A stretch of DNA of 64,000 nt from Desulfovibrio sp. (GTDB lineage Bacteria > Desulfobacterota > Desulfovibrionia > Desulfovibrionales > Desulfovibrionaceae): NCBI RefSeq assembly GCF_009712225.1, contig NZ_WASP01000012.1, positions 1 to 64,000 on the forward strand, read 5' to 3'. Of the stretch, positions 41,071 through 48,347 are shown piece after piece. A model generated the notes under the pieces. It was not told where the DNA came from and did not search any database. It worked only from the letters and a program-made list of their open reading frames with translations. How positions within the stretch are numbered: the stretch's first letter is position 1; each line of letters starts with the position of its first letter. A program made the translations under genes and the position numbers.

Positions 41071-41907
41071 ATGATTATGCGAGCTAAGGCGCGCGTGCGC
41101 ATTCTCGCGGCCGTCGTTGCCGCGATCTTTCTTGGTTCTGCTGCCCCACAATCGGCATTGGCCTGGGGGGCGGAAGGACATCGAGTCATCGCCGAGATTG
41201 CCGAGAAGCACCTATCGCCGGCTGCCGCTGCGCGCGTTGCAGCTCTTCTCCAGGCTGACGGCGCACCCTCCTTGGCGGCAATATCGGTCTGGGCGGATGA
41301 CTATCGTGTCCTGCATCCGGAAACCGGGAGTTGGCATTTCGTCGACATTCCGGTGGCCGAGTCCCGATACAACGCACAGCGGGACTGCCCTGGGAACAAC
41401 TGCGTTGTCGCCAAAATCAACGAGATGGCAGGGTATCTCCGTAATCCAAGCACCCCGCTTGACGGGCAGGTGATGGCGTTGAAATATCTCGTCCATTTTG
41501 TCGGCGATATCCATCAGCCGCTTCATTGCGCCGATCGTCGGGACGCCGGCGGCAACAAGCTTCGGGTGAAGCTTGGGAAGGAATTCACCAACCTGCATCA
41601 CATATGGGATACCGAACTGATCGCTATGGCCGGCGGGCACGACGCGTCAGCGTTGGCCGCGGATCTCGACGCACAGATCTCTGGTCAGGATGTGGCTGCT
41701 TGGCTGGCCAAAAAAAGTGTCGAGGAATGGGCGAACGAAACCCATCGCGTGGCGATATACAACGCTTACGCCGATCTGCCCGACAGCAAGGTAGCAGTCC
41801 AGATCGATCAAGCCTATCTCGACGCCGCTGAGCCGGTCGCTCTACACCAACTGCAGGTCGCGGGAATCAGACTAGCCAGCACGCTGAATGCGATCTTCGG
41901 GAAATGA
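41071..41907 (+). CDS. Secreted S1/P1-type nuclease (278 aa)
   Basis: A signal peptide (ILAAVVAAIFLGSAAPQSAL) ends ALA before WGAEGHRVIAEIAEKHLSP, so Trp would be residue 1 of the mature enzyme. In S1/P1 nucleases that N-terminal Trp is itself a zinc ligand. Further ligand motifs are WHFVDIP, YLVHFVGDIHQPLHC and NLHHIWDTELI. These trinuclear-zinc phosphodiesterases cut single-stranded nucleic acid, here in the periplasm or outside. Its place next to the transfer genes on a plasmid is unusual. The start ATG lies in ACCCATGATTATG; ATG 41077 is also possible. Confidence 0.9.
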   Translation: MIMRAKARVRILAAVVAAIFLGSAAPQSALAWGAEGHRVIAEIAEKHLSPAAAARVAALLQADGAPSLAAISVWADDYRVLHPETGSWHFVDIPVAESRYNAQRDCPGNNCVVAKINEMAGYLRNPSTPLDGQVMALKYLVHFVGDIHQPLHCADRRDAGGNKLRVKLGKEFTNLHHIWDTELIAMAGGHDASALAADLDAQISGQDVAAWLAKKSVEEWANETHRVAIYNAYADLPDSKVAVQIDQAYLDAAEPVALHQLQVAGIRLASTLNAIFGK

Positions 41908-42274
41908 TCGTGGACATGGTAGCTGAAGCGGCGGCAGGGCTATTGCGCTGTCGCCGTAAACTTTGCTATTTTTAATCACTTTCGTCCCTTCGCCTTCGTG
42001 TGATCGTTCAGCTTCGTCTGATCAGGACAAAAGGCAGTTTTCGGACTGCAAGCGCGCCACAAGCCCTCTCCCTTCGCGGAGACAAGCGCTCTAAGCCAGG
42101 CTTTCATCACTGGAGATTTGGTCTCCATCGCTTCGGCCGCATTGCGCCGATTTCCAGAACCCGCCCTTGCTGGCGAGTCTTTCCCCTGGCGTTACACCCA
42201 GAATCTGCCATAGCGCCCCCGTTGACGGGGGTATCAACGCGTCCAACTCGTTAACGACTTGGAAGGACATAATA
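41908..42274. other. Intergenic region
   Basis: No gene is seen. GGCGGCAG / CTGTCGCC (about 41931-41956) followed by TTTGCTATTTTT is a likely terminator of the nuclease gene. CCCCCGTTGACGGGGG near 42217 is a small hairpin in the leader of the next gene. Confidence 0.5.
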
Positions 42275-42487
42275 ATGTCGCATCTCAAATCCTACAGCAG
42301 AGCTTCATATCGAACCGACAAGGTCGCCGAGGTAGCGTTCAATACCATCGGCGTCGTTGGCATGGCTGCGATCTTCACATCGCAGCACATTGCTGGCTAT
42401 GCCTTACGCCTGCTGGTCAGCGAGCCGCTCATGTGGCTCGGTTTCAAGCACGCCGCACTGGCGGTCTTCAGTTTTCATCTTTGGTGA
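42275..42487 (+). CDS. Small membrane protein (70 aa)
   Basis: It begins MSHLKSYSRASYRTDKVAEV after GGAAGGACATA. Residues 22-65 are hydrophobic (FNTIGVVGMAAIFTSQHIAG then YALRLLVSEPLMWLGFKHAA), giving one or two membrane passes. No known family. The leader has a CCCCCG / CGGGGG hairpin, related in position but not in sequence to the conserved leaders that follow. Confidence 0.5.
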   Translation: MSHLKSYSRASYRTDKVAEVAFNTIGVVGMAAIFTSQHIAGYALRLLVSEPLMWLGFKHAALAVFSFHLW

Positions 42488-42558
42488 TTGTGCGCGGCAA
42501 CAGCATACCGCGCGCTCCAAACCCACCTGTCAATAAAGCCCCGCCGGGGAGCGCGTCT

Positions 42559-42597
42559 CCCTGAAATGGGCCGTGTCTCTCCGTCCGAGCTATGATC
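42559..42597 (+). ncRNA. Conserved mRNA-leader hairpin, copy 4
   Basis: CCCCGCCGGGGAGCGCGTC, TCCCTGAAATGGGCCGTG, TCTCTCCGTCCGAG. The inner stem uses CCC/GGG around a larger loop and the outer CCGGGGAG / CTCTCCG stem is shortened. It is the most diverged of the seven close copies. Confidence 0.55.
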
Positions 42598-42613
42598 TGG
42601 AAGGAAAGACATC

Positions 42614-43306
42614 ATGAAACAGACAGCGAAGTACCCCTGCCCTGGCGACAGTGAATTTTGGGCGATCAGGCGAGTTGCTTTGGGACTGATCGCCGACATC
42701 GACGTCGATATTCGCACCCTCACACTTGAGGAAGAAGGCCCCTACTGGGATGCTCTTCAATTCGCCAGGATCACCCCTATGGTCCGCGAGATCCTCAGCG
42801 CACATGGGCTGGAAGCACTGTTGACGCCGGCGCTCGGACCCATCCCGGAAATACCGGCAAAATCCGACGACGACTTGATCGCCGAATATTTTAGCTGGGA
42901 GCCCACGGATGATCCGGAGGTTCTTGCCGACCGAAGGTGCGAAGAGGAGTCATATCTCGGTCATCTCGCCGATATGGCAGAACGCGCACCGATGGTTGAA
43001 CGCATCATGACGGACGAAGGCATCGTCCGGATCGTTACGCATTCTTCTGATGACGAGGAATCATCGAGTTTCAGCCGCAAAAGTTATCTCAACGGTGAAC
43101 TCCATGATATCGACGGTCAACCCGCCGTGCGGAAGTCCTCGCATCATCGAATCCTCTCTGAAGGATATTTGGATGAGGATTTCGAGGAGTCATACTGCCG
43201 CGGCGAGCCCGTCGCGTACATCAGCCATGATGACAGAGTTGTCGACGGATGGTGTCACGCCCAGCGCGTGGCGTTCGGCGCGGCCGAGTTCGACGACGCA
43301 GCATAA
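42614..43306 (+). CDS. Hypothetical acidic protein with hairpin leader (230 aa)
   Basis: It begins MKQTAKYPCPGDSEFWAIRR after GGAAGGAAAGACATC. It is acidic with many Asp/Glu stretches (SDDEESSSFSRKSYLNGELH and EGYLDEDFEESYCRGEPVAY). There is no membrane segment or known domain. DNA-mimic proteins are acidic like this, but that idea is only a possibility. It lies in a run of four unknown genes that share the leader hairpin. Confidence 0.6.
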   Translation: MKQTAKYPCPGDSEFWAIRRVALGLIADIDVDIRTLTLEEEGPYWDALQFARITPMVREILSAHGLEALLTPALGPIPEIPAKSDDDLIAEYFSWEPTDDPEVLADRRCEEESYLGHLADMAERAPMVERIMTDEGIVRIVTHSSDDEESSSFSRKSYLNGELHDIDGQPAVRKSSHHRILSEGYLDEDFEESYCRGEPVAYISHDDRVVDGWCHAQRVAFGAAEFDDAA

Positions 43307-43319
43307 AGACCAAATTCAT

Positions 43320-43369
43320 CCCGCCGGGGAGCACGTCTCCCCAAGGGGATGTGTCTCTTCCGGTCGGGG
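43320..43369 (+). ncRNA. Conserved mRNA-leader hairpin, copy 5
   Basis: CCCGCCGGGGAGCACGTCTC, CCCAAGGGGATGTG, TCTCTTCCGGTCGGGG. The inner stem has CACGTCTCCCC with GGGGATGTG, and the outer CCCG pairs with CGGG. Compared with copy 1 the inner stem has changed in both arms. Confidence 0.7.
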
Positions 43370-43389
43370 ATACCCGAAAGGAAAGAGAT

Positions 43390-43845
43390 ATGGCGACAAG
43401 ATTTGTCTGGACTTGCTCTTACATGGGGTGCGCCTGGTTTGACGTGTATCCTGATAAGGGCGAGAAATTCTCGGTTGAACTCCGCCGCGAGTTGTCCGAT
43501 TACGAACGGTCAACCCTGAACAAGAGGACCGACCCGGAACGGGAGATTATCCCGACAATCGGCATGCTACGGCGGGAAAGCAGGGGCAATATTCCAATCC
43601 CAAAGGAAATCGTCCGTGACTTCAACGCGTGGCGACTCGCAGACTGGGAAACGCAGATTGCGAAAATGCGTTCTCAGCCCGAGCGCTACGGCGAAATCCT
43701 CGCAGAGGATCCTCTTTTCCGGCGGCCTAAGCCCGTCGGGGCGGTGCATTTCGAAAATATGAAGGACACGGATCACGGCTACTTTTGGGTCGTGGACGTG
43801 GCGCCGGCGGAACCGACGTTGGCACCCGCCGAATTGGCGGCCTGA
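43390..43845 (+). CDS. Hypothetical protein with hairpin leader (151 aa)
   Basis: It begins MATRFVWTCSYMGCAWFDVY after GAAAGGAAAGAGAT. The body is charged and helical (VELRRELSDYERSTLNKRTD, NAWRLADWETQIAKM). The C-terminus has a beta segment (HGYFWVVDVAP). There is no membrane segment; two Cys lie near the N-terminus. No family is recognised. Confidence 0.6.
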   Translation: MATRFVWTCSYMGCAWFDVYPDKGEKFSVELRRELSDYERSTLNKRTDPEREIIPTIGMLRRESRGNIPIPKEIVRDFNAWRLADWETQIAKMRSQPERYGEILAEDPLFRRPKPVGAVHFENMKDTDHGYFWVVDVAPAEPTLAPAELAA

Positions 43846-43860
43846 CCACCATTGCAACGA

Positions 43861-43909
43861 CCCCGCCGGGGAGGACATCTCCCCTCGGGGACACGTCCTC
43901 CTCGGTAGG
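43861..43909 (+). ncRNA. Conserved mRNA-leader hairpin, copy 6
   Basis: CCCCGCCGGGGAGGACATC, TCCCCTCGGGGACAC, GTCCTCCTCGGTAGG. Here CCGGGGAGGAC pairs with GTCCTCCTCGG over 11 positions. Both arms differ from copies 1-5 in a compensating way, which is the best evidence that the fold matters. Confidence 0.7.
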
Positions 43910-43930
43910 ATCCTTTCTCGGAGAATATCG

Positions 43931-44464
43931 ATGAAGATGAAAAAGCAGACGAAAGTCATGGTCTATGGCGTCGAAGGGATCGGCGCCAATAAGACGGAAG
44001 CCCGGTCCGATGCGGAGAATCGCCTGACCGCGTTGGTGCAGGCGCCGGAACCGACAGTCGAGGTGTTTCGAGGTCAAGCGATCTTGATCTATCGCACGTT
44101 GCACGGTTGGAATACGTCGTTCCTCACTGATGAAACCGGGCGGATACTGCCTCACCAGAACCAGAGTGTGTCCATGTGGGCGGAACCGGACCTGGGCAAA
44201 ATCCAGGCTGCGGTCCGCGTCCATCTCGGCCAGATCTGCTGGTCTTTGGCCGAGCCTGACGATGACGCCTTCGCAAACGAGGCCTTTCCATACGCTTTCC
44301 CAGGATCTCTGGGAGAGCGTAGCAAGGACGATCTCAAGAAATGGATGCGCTGGCAGCGAACGTACCAGGCAGCAATAGCTGCCGGGCTTTGTGACAACGA
44401 AGCGCGGGAAGTGGCCGATGGTTTCCGTCGGCTCCCACGCGATCGAAATTCAACGGCTGCCTAG
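43931..44464 (+). CDS. Hypothetical protein with hairpin leader (177 aa)
   Basis: It begins MKMKKQTKVMVYGVEGIGAN after TCGGAGAATATCG. The N-terminal 80 residues are alpha/beta (AKTEARSDAENRLTALVQAP-like, VFRGQAILIYRTLHGW), and the C-terminal part is helical and acidic with Trp. No known family. Leader copy 6 precedes it. The function is unknown. Confidence 0.6.
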   Translation: MKMKKQTKVMVYGVEGIGANKTEARSDAENRLTALVQAPEPTVEVFRGQAILIYRTLHGWNTSFLTDETGRILPHQNQSVSMWAEPDLGKIQAAVRVHLGQICWSLAEPDDDAFANEAFPYAFPGSLGERSKDDLKKWMRWQRTYQAAIAAGLCDNEAREVADGFRRLPRDRNSTAA

Positions 44465-44485
44465 GCTGTCCGATCAACCCACTTG

Positions 44486-44530
44486 CCCACGGGGAAATGC
44501 GCTCCCAAAGGAGGCGTGCTCCTCCTGGTG
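44486..44530 (+). ncRNA. Conserved mRNA-leader hairpin, copy 7
   Basis: CCCACGGGGAAATGCGCTC, CCAAAGGAGGCGTG, CTCCTCCTGGTG. The pairs CCAC / GTGG-like at the base and GCGCTCC / GGAGGCGT inside are kept with changed sequence. It precedes ACAGGAGAAC. Confidence 0.55.
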
Positions 44531-44553
44531 CAACGCAAACACAGGAGAACAGC

Positions 44554-44910
44554 ATGATCGTCAGCCAGGAAGTGATGGGTGGCCTCTCTGGAGCCATCGA
44601 CATTCACGGCAAGAGCATCGCAGTCGGCACTCGTGTTCGGTCCTTTGACCATCCCTTATGGTGTCAAAAGTCCGGCGAAGTGCTCGGCATGGAGACTGAT
44701 GGAAAGCGGGTTGACTTCATCGAAGGCCTCGTCGAGGCGATCGGCGGCAGGCTCTGGTTTGACACCAGCACGATCAGCGGCCTCGAAGAACAGAGTCGGC
44801 AGGTTGCTGCTGACACGGACCAACGGTTGGGCAGCTGGGCGACGGCGAATAAATTCGTCACGGTGATGCCAATCATCATTACGGCCGCCAGCGACGTCAC
44901 GGAGGACTGA
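44554..44910 (+). CDS. Hypothetical protein with hairpin leader (118 aa)
   Basis: The start is ATG 44554 after ACAGGAGAACAGC. MIVSQEVMGGLSGAIDIHGK begins a beta-rich, SH3-like small domain (VGTRVRSFDHPLWCQKSGEV, then LGMETDGKRVDFIEGLVEAI). The C-terminal part is helical. The next gene begins three bases after its stop, so both are on one transcript. The function is unknown. Confidence 0.6.
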   Translation: MIVSQEVMGGLSGAIDIHGKSIAVGTRVRSFDHPLWCQKSGEVLGMETDGKRVDFIEGLVEAIGGRLWFDTSTISGLEEQSRQVAADTDQRLGSWATANKFVTVMPIIITAASDVTED

Positions 44911-44913
44911 GCC

Positions 44914-45171
44914 ATGGCCCTGCACCTCTACAAATACGACAGCGACCTGCCGGCGGAGTGCTTTGCCGTCGATATCGGTCGGGAGACCTTGTACCTGACG
45001 GCCAACCGTAAGTCCGATGGTGTGATCGATGTGTCGATCAACCACGGTTACGAACCAGGCAGCCGGGCATACAAGCGGGAATGCCAACTCTTCGCCATGC
45101 GCGAGAAAGGTATTCGCCAGGCGGCAGCGACGGCGATAGCCGAGTTGGAGGCCGCCAAAGCTGTCCAATAA
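44914..45171 (+). CDS. Hypothetical protein (85 aa)
   Basis: It starts three bases after the stop of the upstream gene, using CGGAGGACTGAGCC as ribosome site. It is a small protein with LYKYDSDLPAECFAVDIGRE and a C-terminal Ala-rich helix (GIRQAAATAIAELEAAKAVQ). A strong terminator follows at once. No family is recognised. Confidence 0.6.
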   Translation: MALHLYKYDSDLPAECFAVDIGRETLYLTANRKSDGVIDVSINHGYEPGSRAYKRECQLFAMREKGIRQAAATAIAELEAAKAVQ

Positions 45172-45176
45172 TAAAA

Positions 45177-45213
45177 AGTGCCAACTTCCTTCGGGAGGTT
45201 GGCGCTTTTTTTT
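45177..45213 (+). terminator. Rho-independent terminator
   Basis: The stem AGTGCCAACTTCC / GGAGGTTGGCGCT with loop TTCG is followed by eight T. It ends the hairpin-leader gene run and lies between convergent genes. Confidence 0.9.
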
Positions 45214-45237
45214 GATCAGATCTGACGCGCTGGCTGA

Positions 45238-46086
45238 TCAGATCTGTGTGTTGTAGTCGGTCAGAATGGTCTCAATGGCTTCAAGTTCGGTCGACTTGTT
45301 CTGGATCGCCGCCTCTTTGCACAGTTTGGCCAGCTCTCTCTGTCGCTGCAACAGGTGATCGAAACCAGCATCGTCCAACAAGTTATTGAATTGCAGCGCG
45401 TTCAAGTATGGCCCGAAGCTGGTGCGCCATTCATGGTTTGGAAGGTTCCTGCTGAGCAGGAAGTCCGCACCGATTTCCTGAATATTGTGGACGGCGGGAT
45501 GATCTCTCAGGAGGCTGTTGATGGCGTGGAGATCATCGGCCATTTGCTTGCGATGATCGGCGGCCGGCGATGGAACGGAGCCGTCTTTGACGATCACCGG
45601 CGCCGACTGATCCGTTTTGCACTTATAGCCAAACAGCGTGACGAATGTTTGGAGTTGCTCGCGGGTTGCGCGGCCGGCGATCCTGTCGGGCCGGTCGGCG
45701 AGGATCGGGAACAGCCGGCAGGCCAGCGGCCGATTGTCGTAAATTGCACATGTCTTGTCGCTGTTCAGCGCGTGGCACTTCCCGTCCTGTTGTCCGAGAA
45801 CCGCAGTTCGCGCTTGCCAGTAAAGGACCTTCTTTTCGCCGCGGTTCCCCGACACGACATATCGCTCGTAGGTTTTCCCGATAAATTCGGTTGCCTGGGC
45901 GTGGCTTAGGCCGTTGCTCCGGTAGGCGCCGAAAACATCGTCTTCCTGGCGAACCACGACGACGAGGTAGAGGGGGAGGGTCTCCCAGAATTTGCTCAAC
46001 TCGGACGCATAGAGTTCCAAGCGAATACCGGAAGGAAAATGGCAGCACTTTCCGCAATCGGGAACACACTGAAATCTGGCATGCAT
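45238..46086 (-). CDS. YkgJ-family cysteine-cluster protein (282 aa)
   Basis: The family's cluster is clear: CVPDCGKCCHFPSGIRLE at residues 7-24 and KCHALNSDKTCAIYDNRPLA then CRLFP at about 103-127. These Cys probably bind an Fe-S or zinc centre (the former CxxCxxCC/UPF0153 group). The C-terminal 130 residues are helical and specific to this protein. The biochemical role of the family is unknown. It converges on the 44914 gene across a shared terminator. Confidence 0.8.
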   Translation of the reverse strand: MHARFQCVPDCGKCCHFPSGIRLELYASELSKFWETLPLYLVVVVRQEDDVFGAYRSNGLSHAQATEFIGKTYERYVVSGNRGEKKVLYWQARTAVLGQQDGKCHALNSDKTCAIYDNRPLACRLFPILADRPDRIAGRATREQLQTFVTLFGYKCKTDQSAPVIVKDGSVPSPAADHRKQMADDLHAINSLLRDHPAVHNIQEIGADFLLSRNLPNHEWRTSFGPYLNALQFNNLLDDAGFDHLLQRQRELAKLCKEAAIQNKSTELEAIETILTDYNTQI

Positions 46087-46160
46087 GTGAAGAGCTGCTC
46101 CTTATTTCCGGTCTTCGCTTCTGCAGCGTCCATTGGCTTATTTTGGACGCTGCTCCAATA

Positions 46161-46823
46161 TTATGCTCTCTTCGCGATGACGTCGACCAGGGCTACCTGG
46201 CGCAAGCGGTTTGCCGGCGTCCGCGCGAACGGAATCGGTACCCTCGCGACATTCGAGTGGGCATAACGATCGCCATACCGATCCAGGCTCTGCTCGCTCT
46301 TGAGACCCGAGAGCGCCTGGATGTCGCTGGTGGAAGCGCCCACCATCGGCGAGTAGGTCATGGCTTCCTTCACAAACGTGCGCCGTCCCGCGAACGAACT
46401 GGCGTCGAGGCCCGCCTTGACGAACAGCTTGTAGAGCACATAGGCGACGGACGACGGCCGGAATGGGCGGTGACGGAGGATGTCCTGCCACTTCTCCGGA
46501 ACGATTACCGGGCTGTCCTGATCGCCGGGCAGCGCTCTCTGCATATCGAGGATCGCGTCGAACAGGCGCTCGCTCATTGGAATGGTCCGAGCCTTTTTCC
46601 CTTGGATGCGGATTTCCCGGCAAACCAAACCGTCTTTCATCACGTCCCGGCGCACCAGTTTCGATATCTCGGTGACGGTGAGACCGGCGTCGACGGTCAG
46701 CAATACGATCACCCTGTTCCGGGCGACCTTTCGCGTCTCCTCGCAATAATAGAGGAGGTCATCGACTTGCTGCGGCGTCAGGGTCTTGATGGCGTCAGCT
46801 TGGTCCAACATCGCGCTCACCAT
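46161..46823 (-). CDS. Tyrosine recombinase-like protein, possibly inactive (220 aa)
   Basis: It has the catalytic-domain layout of tyrosine recombinases: RVIVLLTVDAGLTVTEISKL (normally G-L-R-x-S-E), REIRIQGKKARTIPM (Lys region), SFAGRRTFVKEAMTY (normally H-x-L-R), and LDRYGDRYAHS (Tyr). The first catalytic Arg is Thr and the box II His is Ala, so recombination activity is doubtful. There is no N-terminal core-binding domain of full length. It may be a decayed or regulatory derivative. Confidence 0.65.
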   Translation of the reverse strand: MVSAMLDQADAIKTLTPQQVDDLLYYCEETRKVARNRVIVLLTVDAGLTVTEISKLVRRDVMKDGLVCREIRIQGKKARTIPMSERLFDAILDMQRALPGDQDSPVIVPEKWQDILRHRPFRPSSVAYVLYKLFVKAGLDASSFAGRRTFVKEAMTYSPMVGASTSDIQALSGLKSEQSLDRYGDRYAHSNVARVPIPFARTPANRLRQVALVDVIAKRA

Positions 46824-46927
46824 GGCGTGAAGAAAACACCACGATTATGCGTGCCACCGCCACAAAAGCAAGTCTTTATGTTCTCGGTCTGTTTCTGGTA
46901 CATCGGCTGTTTTCCGCAATCGTTTTC

Positions 46928-48210
46928 CACTCAGTTGTCGCAAGCCGCTCAGTTGTCGCAGAGGCGCCGACACCTCCCATTAAAACCCGATCCAAACCAT
47001 CTTTATCTACAGATTTGCCCTGGATATAGCCCATCACTCTTCCTCTGAACGGCTCACTGGCCCGGCCTTTCTTGGCGCAGCTTGAACGGCCAGCTTCACC
47101 AGCGTCTGAAAAAGTTGTCCCGGAGATCGAGCGCTACGGCGATTGAAGCGGAAAACATATTCATCGAGATACCACCCAAGATGCTGCTTTTGGACGCCAC
47201 CCTGATGCGTCCCCATCAGCCATTTGGAAATGTGCCCGCCTACCAATCGGACTCGGCGCGGGGTTGCTGAACTGGTCACCGGCTCGCTCATCAGCACCAC
47301 ATAGCCAATGGCTCGCAAGGCATCAGCGGTGGCTGATGCCACCTGGCCTATGATTGTCGAACCTGGTCGGATGGTTTCGGTGATGAACCGGATCATGTCG
47401 GCCGACGCATCGCCTTCGCACGTATCGAGGCGGATGCGGCCGATCCTCCGGCCTTCCCGTTGCGCGGCCACGAACGCCCGTAGGCCATTCTCACCATGCC
47501 CGGAAACCTTGACGATGCCGACCTCGACCTCCCCGGCCAGCCGGTCCCGATCGGGGCGCACCATCACCTGGCGGAGTTTGTTGAGCCAGATCCAGACCGT
47601 CGCGTATCGGGAGAACCCCAGTTTCGCCTGCAGTTCCACGGCGCTGACGCCGGTCTTGCGCGACGAGATCTCCCACATCACCAGAAACCAGGTGAGCAGT
47701 GGCCCGCGGGTCGATGAGAAGAGGGTACCGGCCGTTGCCGTTGTCTCAGCGCGGCATTCGGGAACGCGGCACCGAAGGCGGTCCCGACCGAGATCATAGG
47801 GCTCCTGTTTCGTGCCGCAAGCCGGGCACACGAAGCCAGTCGGCCAGCGCAGCTTGAGCAGATAGCGTCGGCAGGCCTCGTCATTGGGAAACCGGGCGTG
47901 GAACTCGATGAAGTTGGTCGGGAAGGGGGCGGGAGGAGACTGGGGTGTAGACGAGGTTGAAGGGGTAGATGTTGGTAGCATCGATTCGAACCTCGTGACC
48001 AGGTGGCGGGGCAGGGGGCAAGGTTACCCTGTCGGCCGACGCCAAGACTGTTCTTTTGCTCAGGTCGATAGATCGCCTGTTCCCGCCGCAGCATAACCGC
48101 CGTCCCTTGTGGTGTAAAGCGTATAGCCAAGCCCCCTTTTCCCTGGCTGATATTTTGCGGCGACTGATGTCGCCGGCGCCAACTGAGCGGCTTTCGGCAA
48201 CTGAGCGGTT
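46928..48210. mobile_element. IS1595-like unit bounded by inverted repeats
   Basis: The left end (46928-46971) reads CACTCAGTTGTCGCAAGCCG then CTCAGTTGTCGC. The right end (48169-48210) on the other strand reads CCGCTCAGTTGCCGAAAGCC then GCTCAGTTGGCGC. Each end thus has two direct copies of a CTCAGTTG box, and the two ends are inverted. The transposase-like gene at 47034-47981 lies inside. Exact boundaries and any target duplication are not clear. Confidence 0.55.
47034..47981 (-). CDS. IS1595/ISXO2-like transposase lacking catalytic residues (315 aa)
   Basis: The N-terminal zinc ribbon has CPACGTKQEPYDLGRDRLRC, and the C-terminal HISKWLMGTHQGGVQKQHLG then WYLDEYVFRFNRR is characteristic of ISXO2-like enzymes. 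The usual first catalytic Asp (VEVDE) is replaced in GEVEVGIVKVSG, and the usual TD of the second site is absent in STIIGQVASATADALRAIGY. Yet the 315-codon frame is intact. This suggests a protein kept for binding rather than cutting, or a very young inactivation. IR ends surround it. Confidence 0.75.
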   Translation of the reverse strand: MLPTSTPSTSSTPQSPPAPFPTNFIEFHARFPNDEACRRYLLKLRWPTGFVCPACGTKQEPYDLGRDRLRCRVPECRAETTATAGTLFSSTRGPLLTWFLVMWEISSRKTGVSAVELQAKLGFSRYATVWIWLNKLRQVMVRPDRDRLAGEVEVGIVKVSGHGENGLRAFVAAQREGRRIGRIRLDTCEGDASADMIRFITETIRPGSTIIGQVASATADALRAIGYVVLMSEPVTSSATPRRVRLVGGHISKWLMGTHQGGVQKQHLGWYLDEYVFRFNRRSARSPGQLFQTLVKLAVQAAPRKAGPVSRSEEE

Positions 48211-48260
48211 TCTGCGATCTGGCAATCCGCCGGGGCCATGACACTGGTGTTCAAGGCCAC

Positions 48261-48335
48261 CTGTCCGATATTTGCGGCATATTTCGGACGCTGCACGCTT
48301 GTGACTGTCCGATTTTTGTATCATATTTCGGACAC
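48261..48335 (+). promoter_or_regulatory. Two inverted-repeat operators upstream of abiEi
   Basis: CTGTCCGATATTTGCGGCAT (48261-48280), ending ATTTCGGACG, and CTGTCCGATTTTTGTATCAT (48305-48324), ending ATTTCGGACAC. Each has TGTCCGA / TCGGACA-type arms. AbiEi antitoxins repress their own promoter by binding a pair of inverted repeats, which fits this arrangement exactly. Confidence 0.75.
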
Positions 48336-48347
48336 AGGAGGCGTGAC

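Noticed and set aside
30607-44530. Conserved leaders as rho-independent terminators of upstream genes
   Set aside because: They lack T runs, lie directly before ribosome sites, and occur also where no gene is upstream in the same direction.
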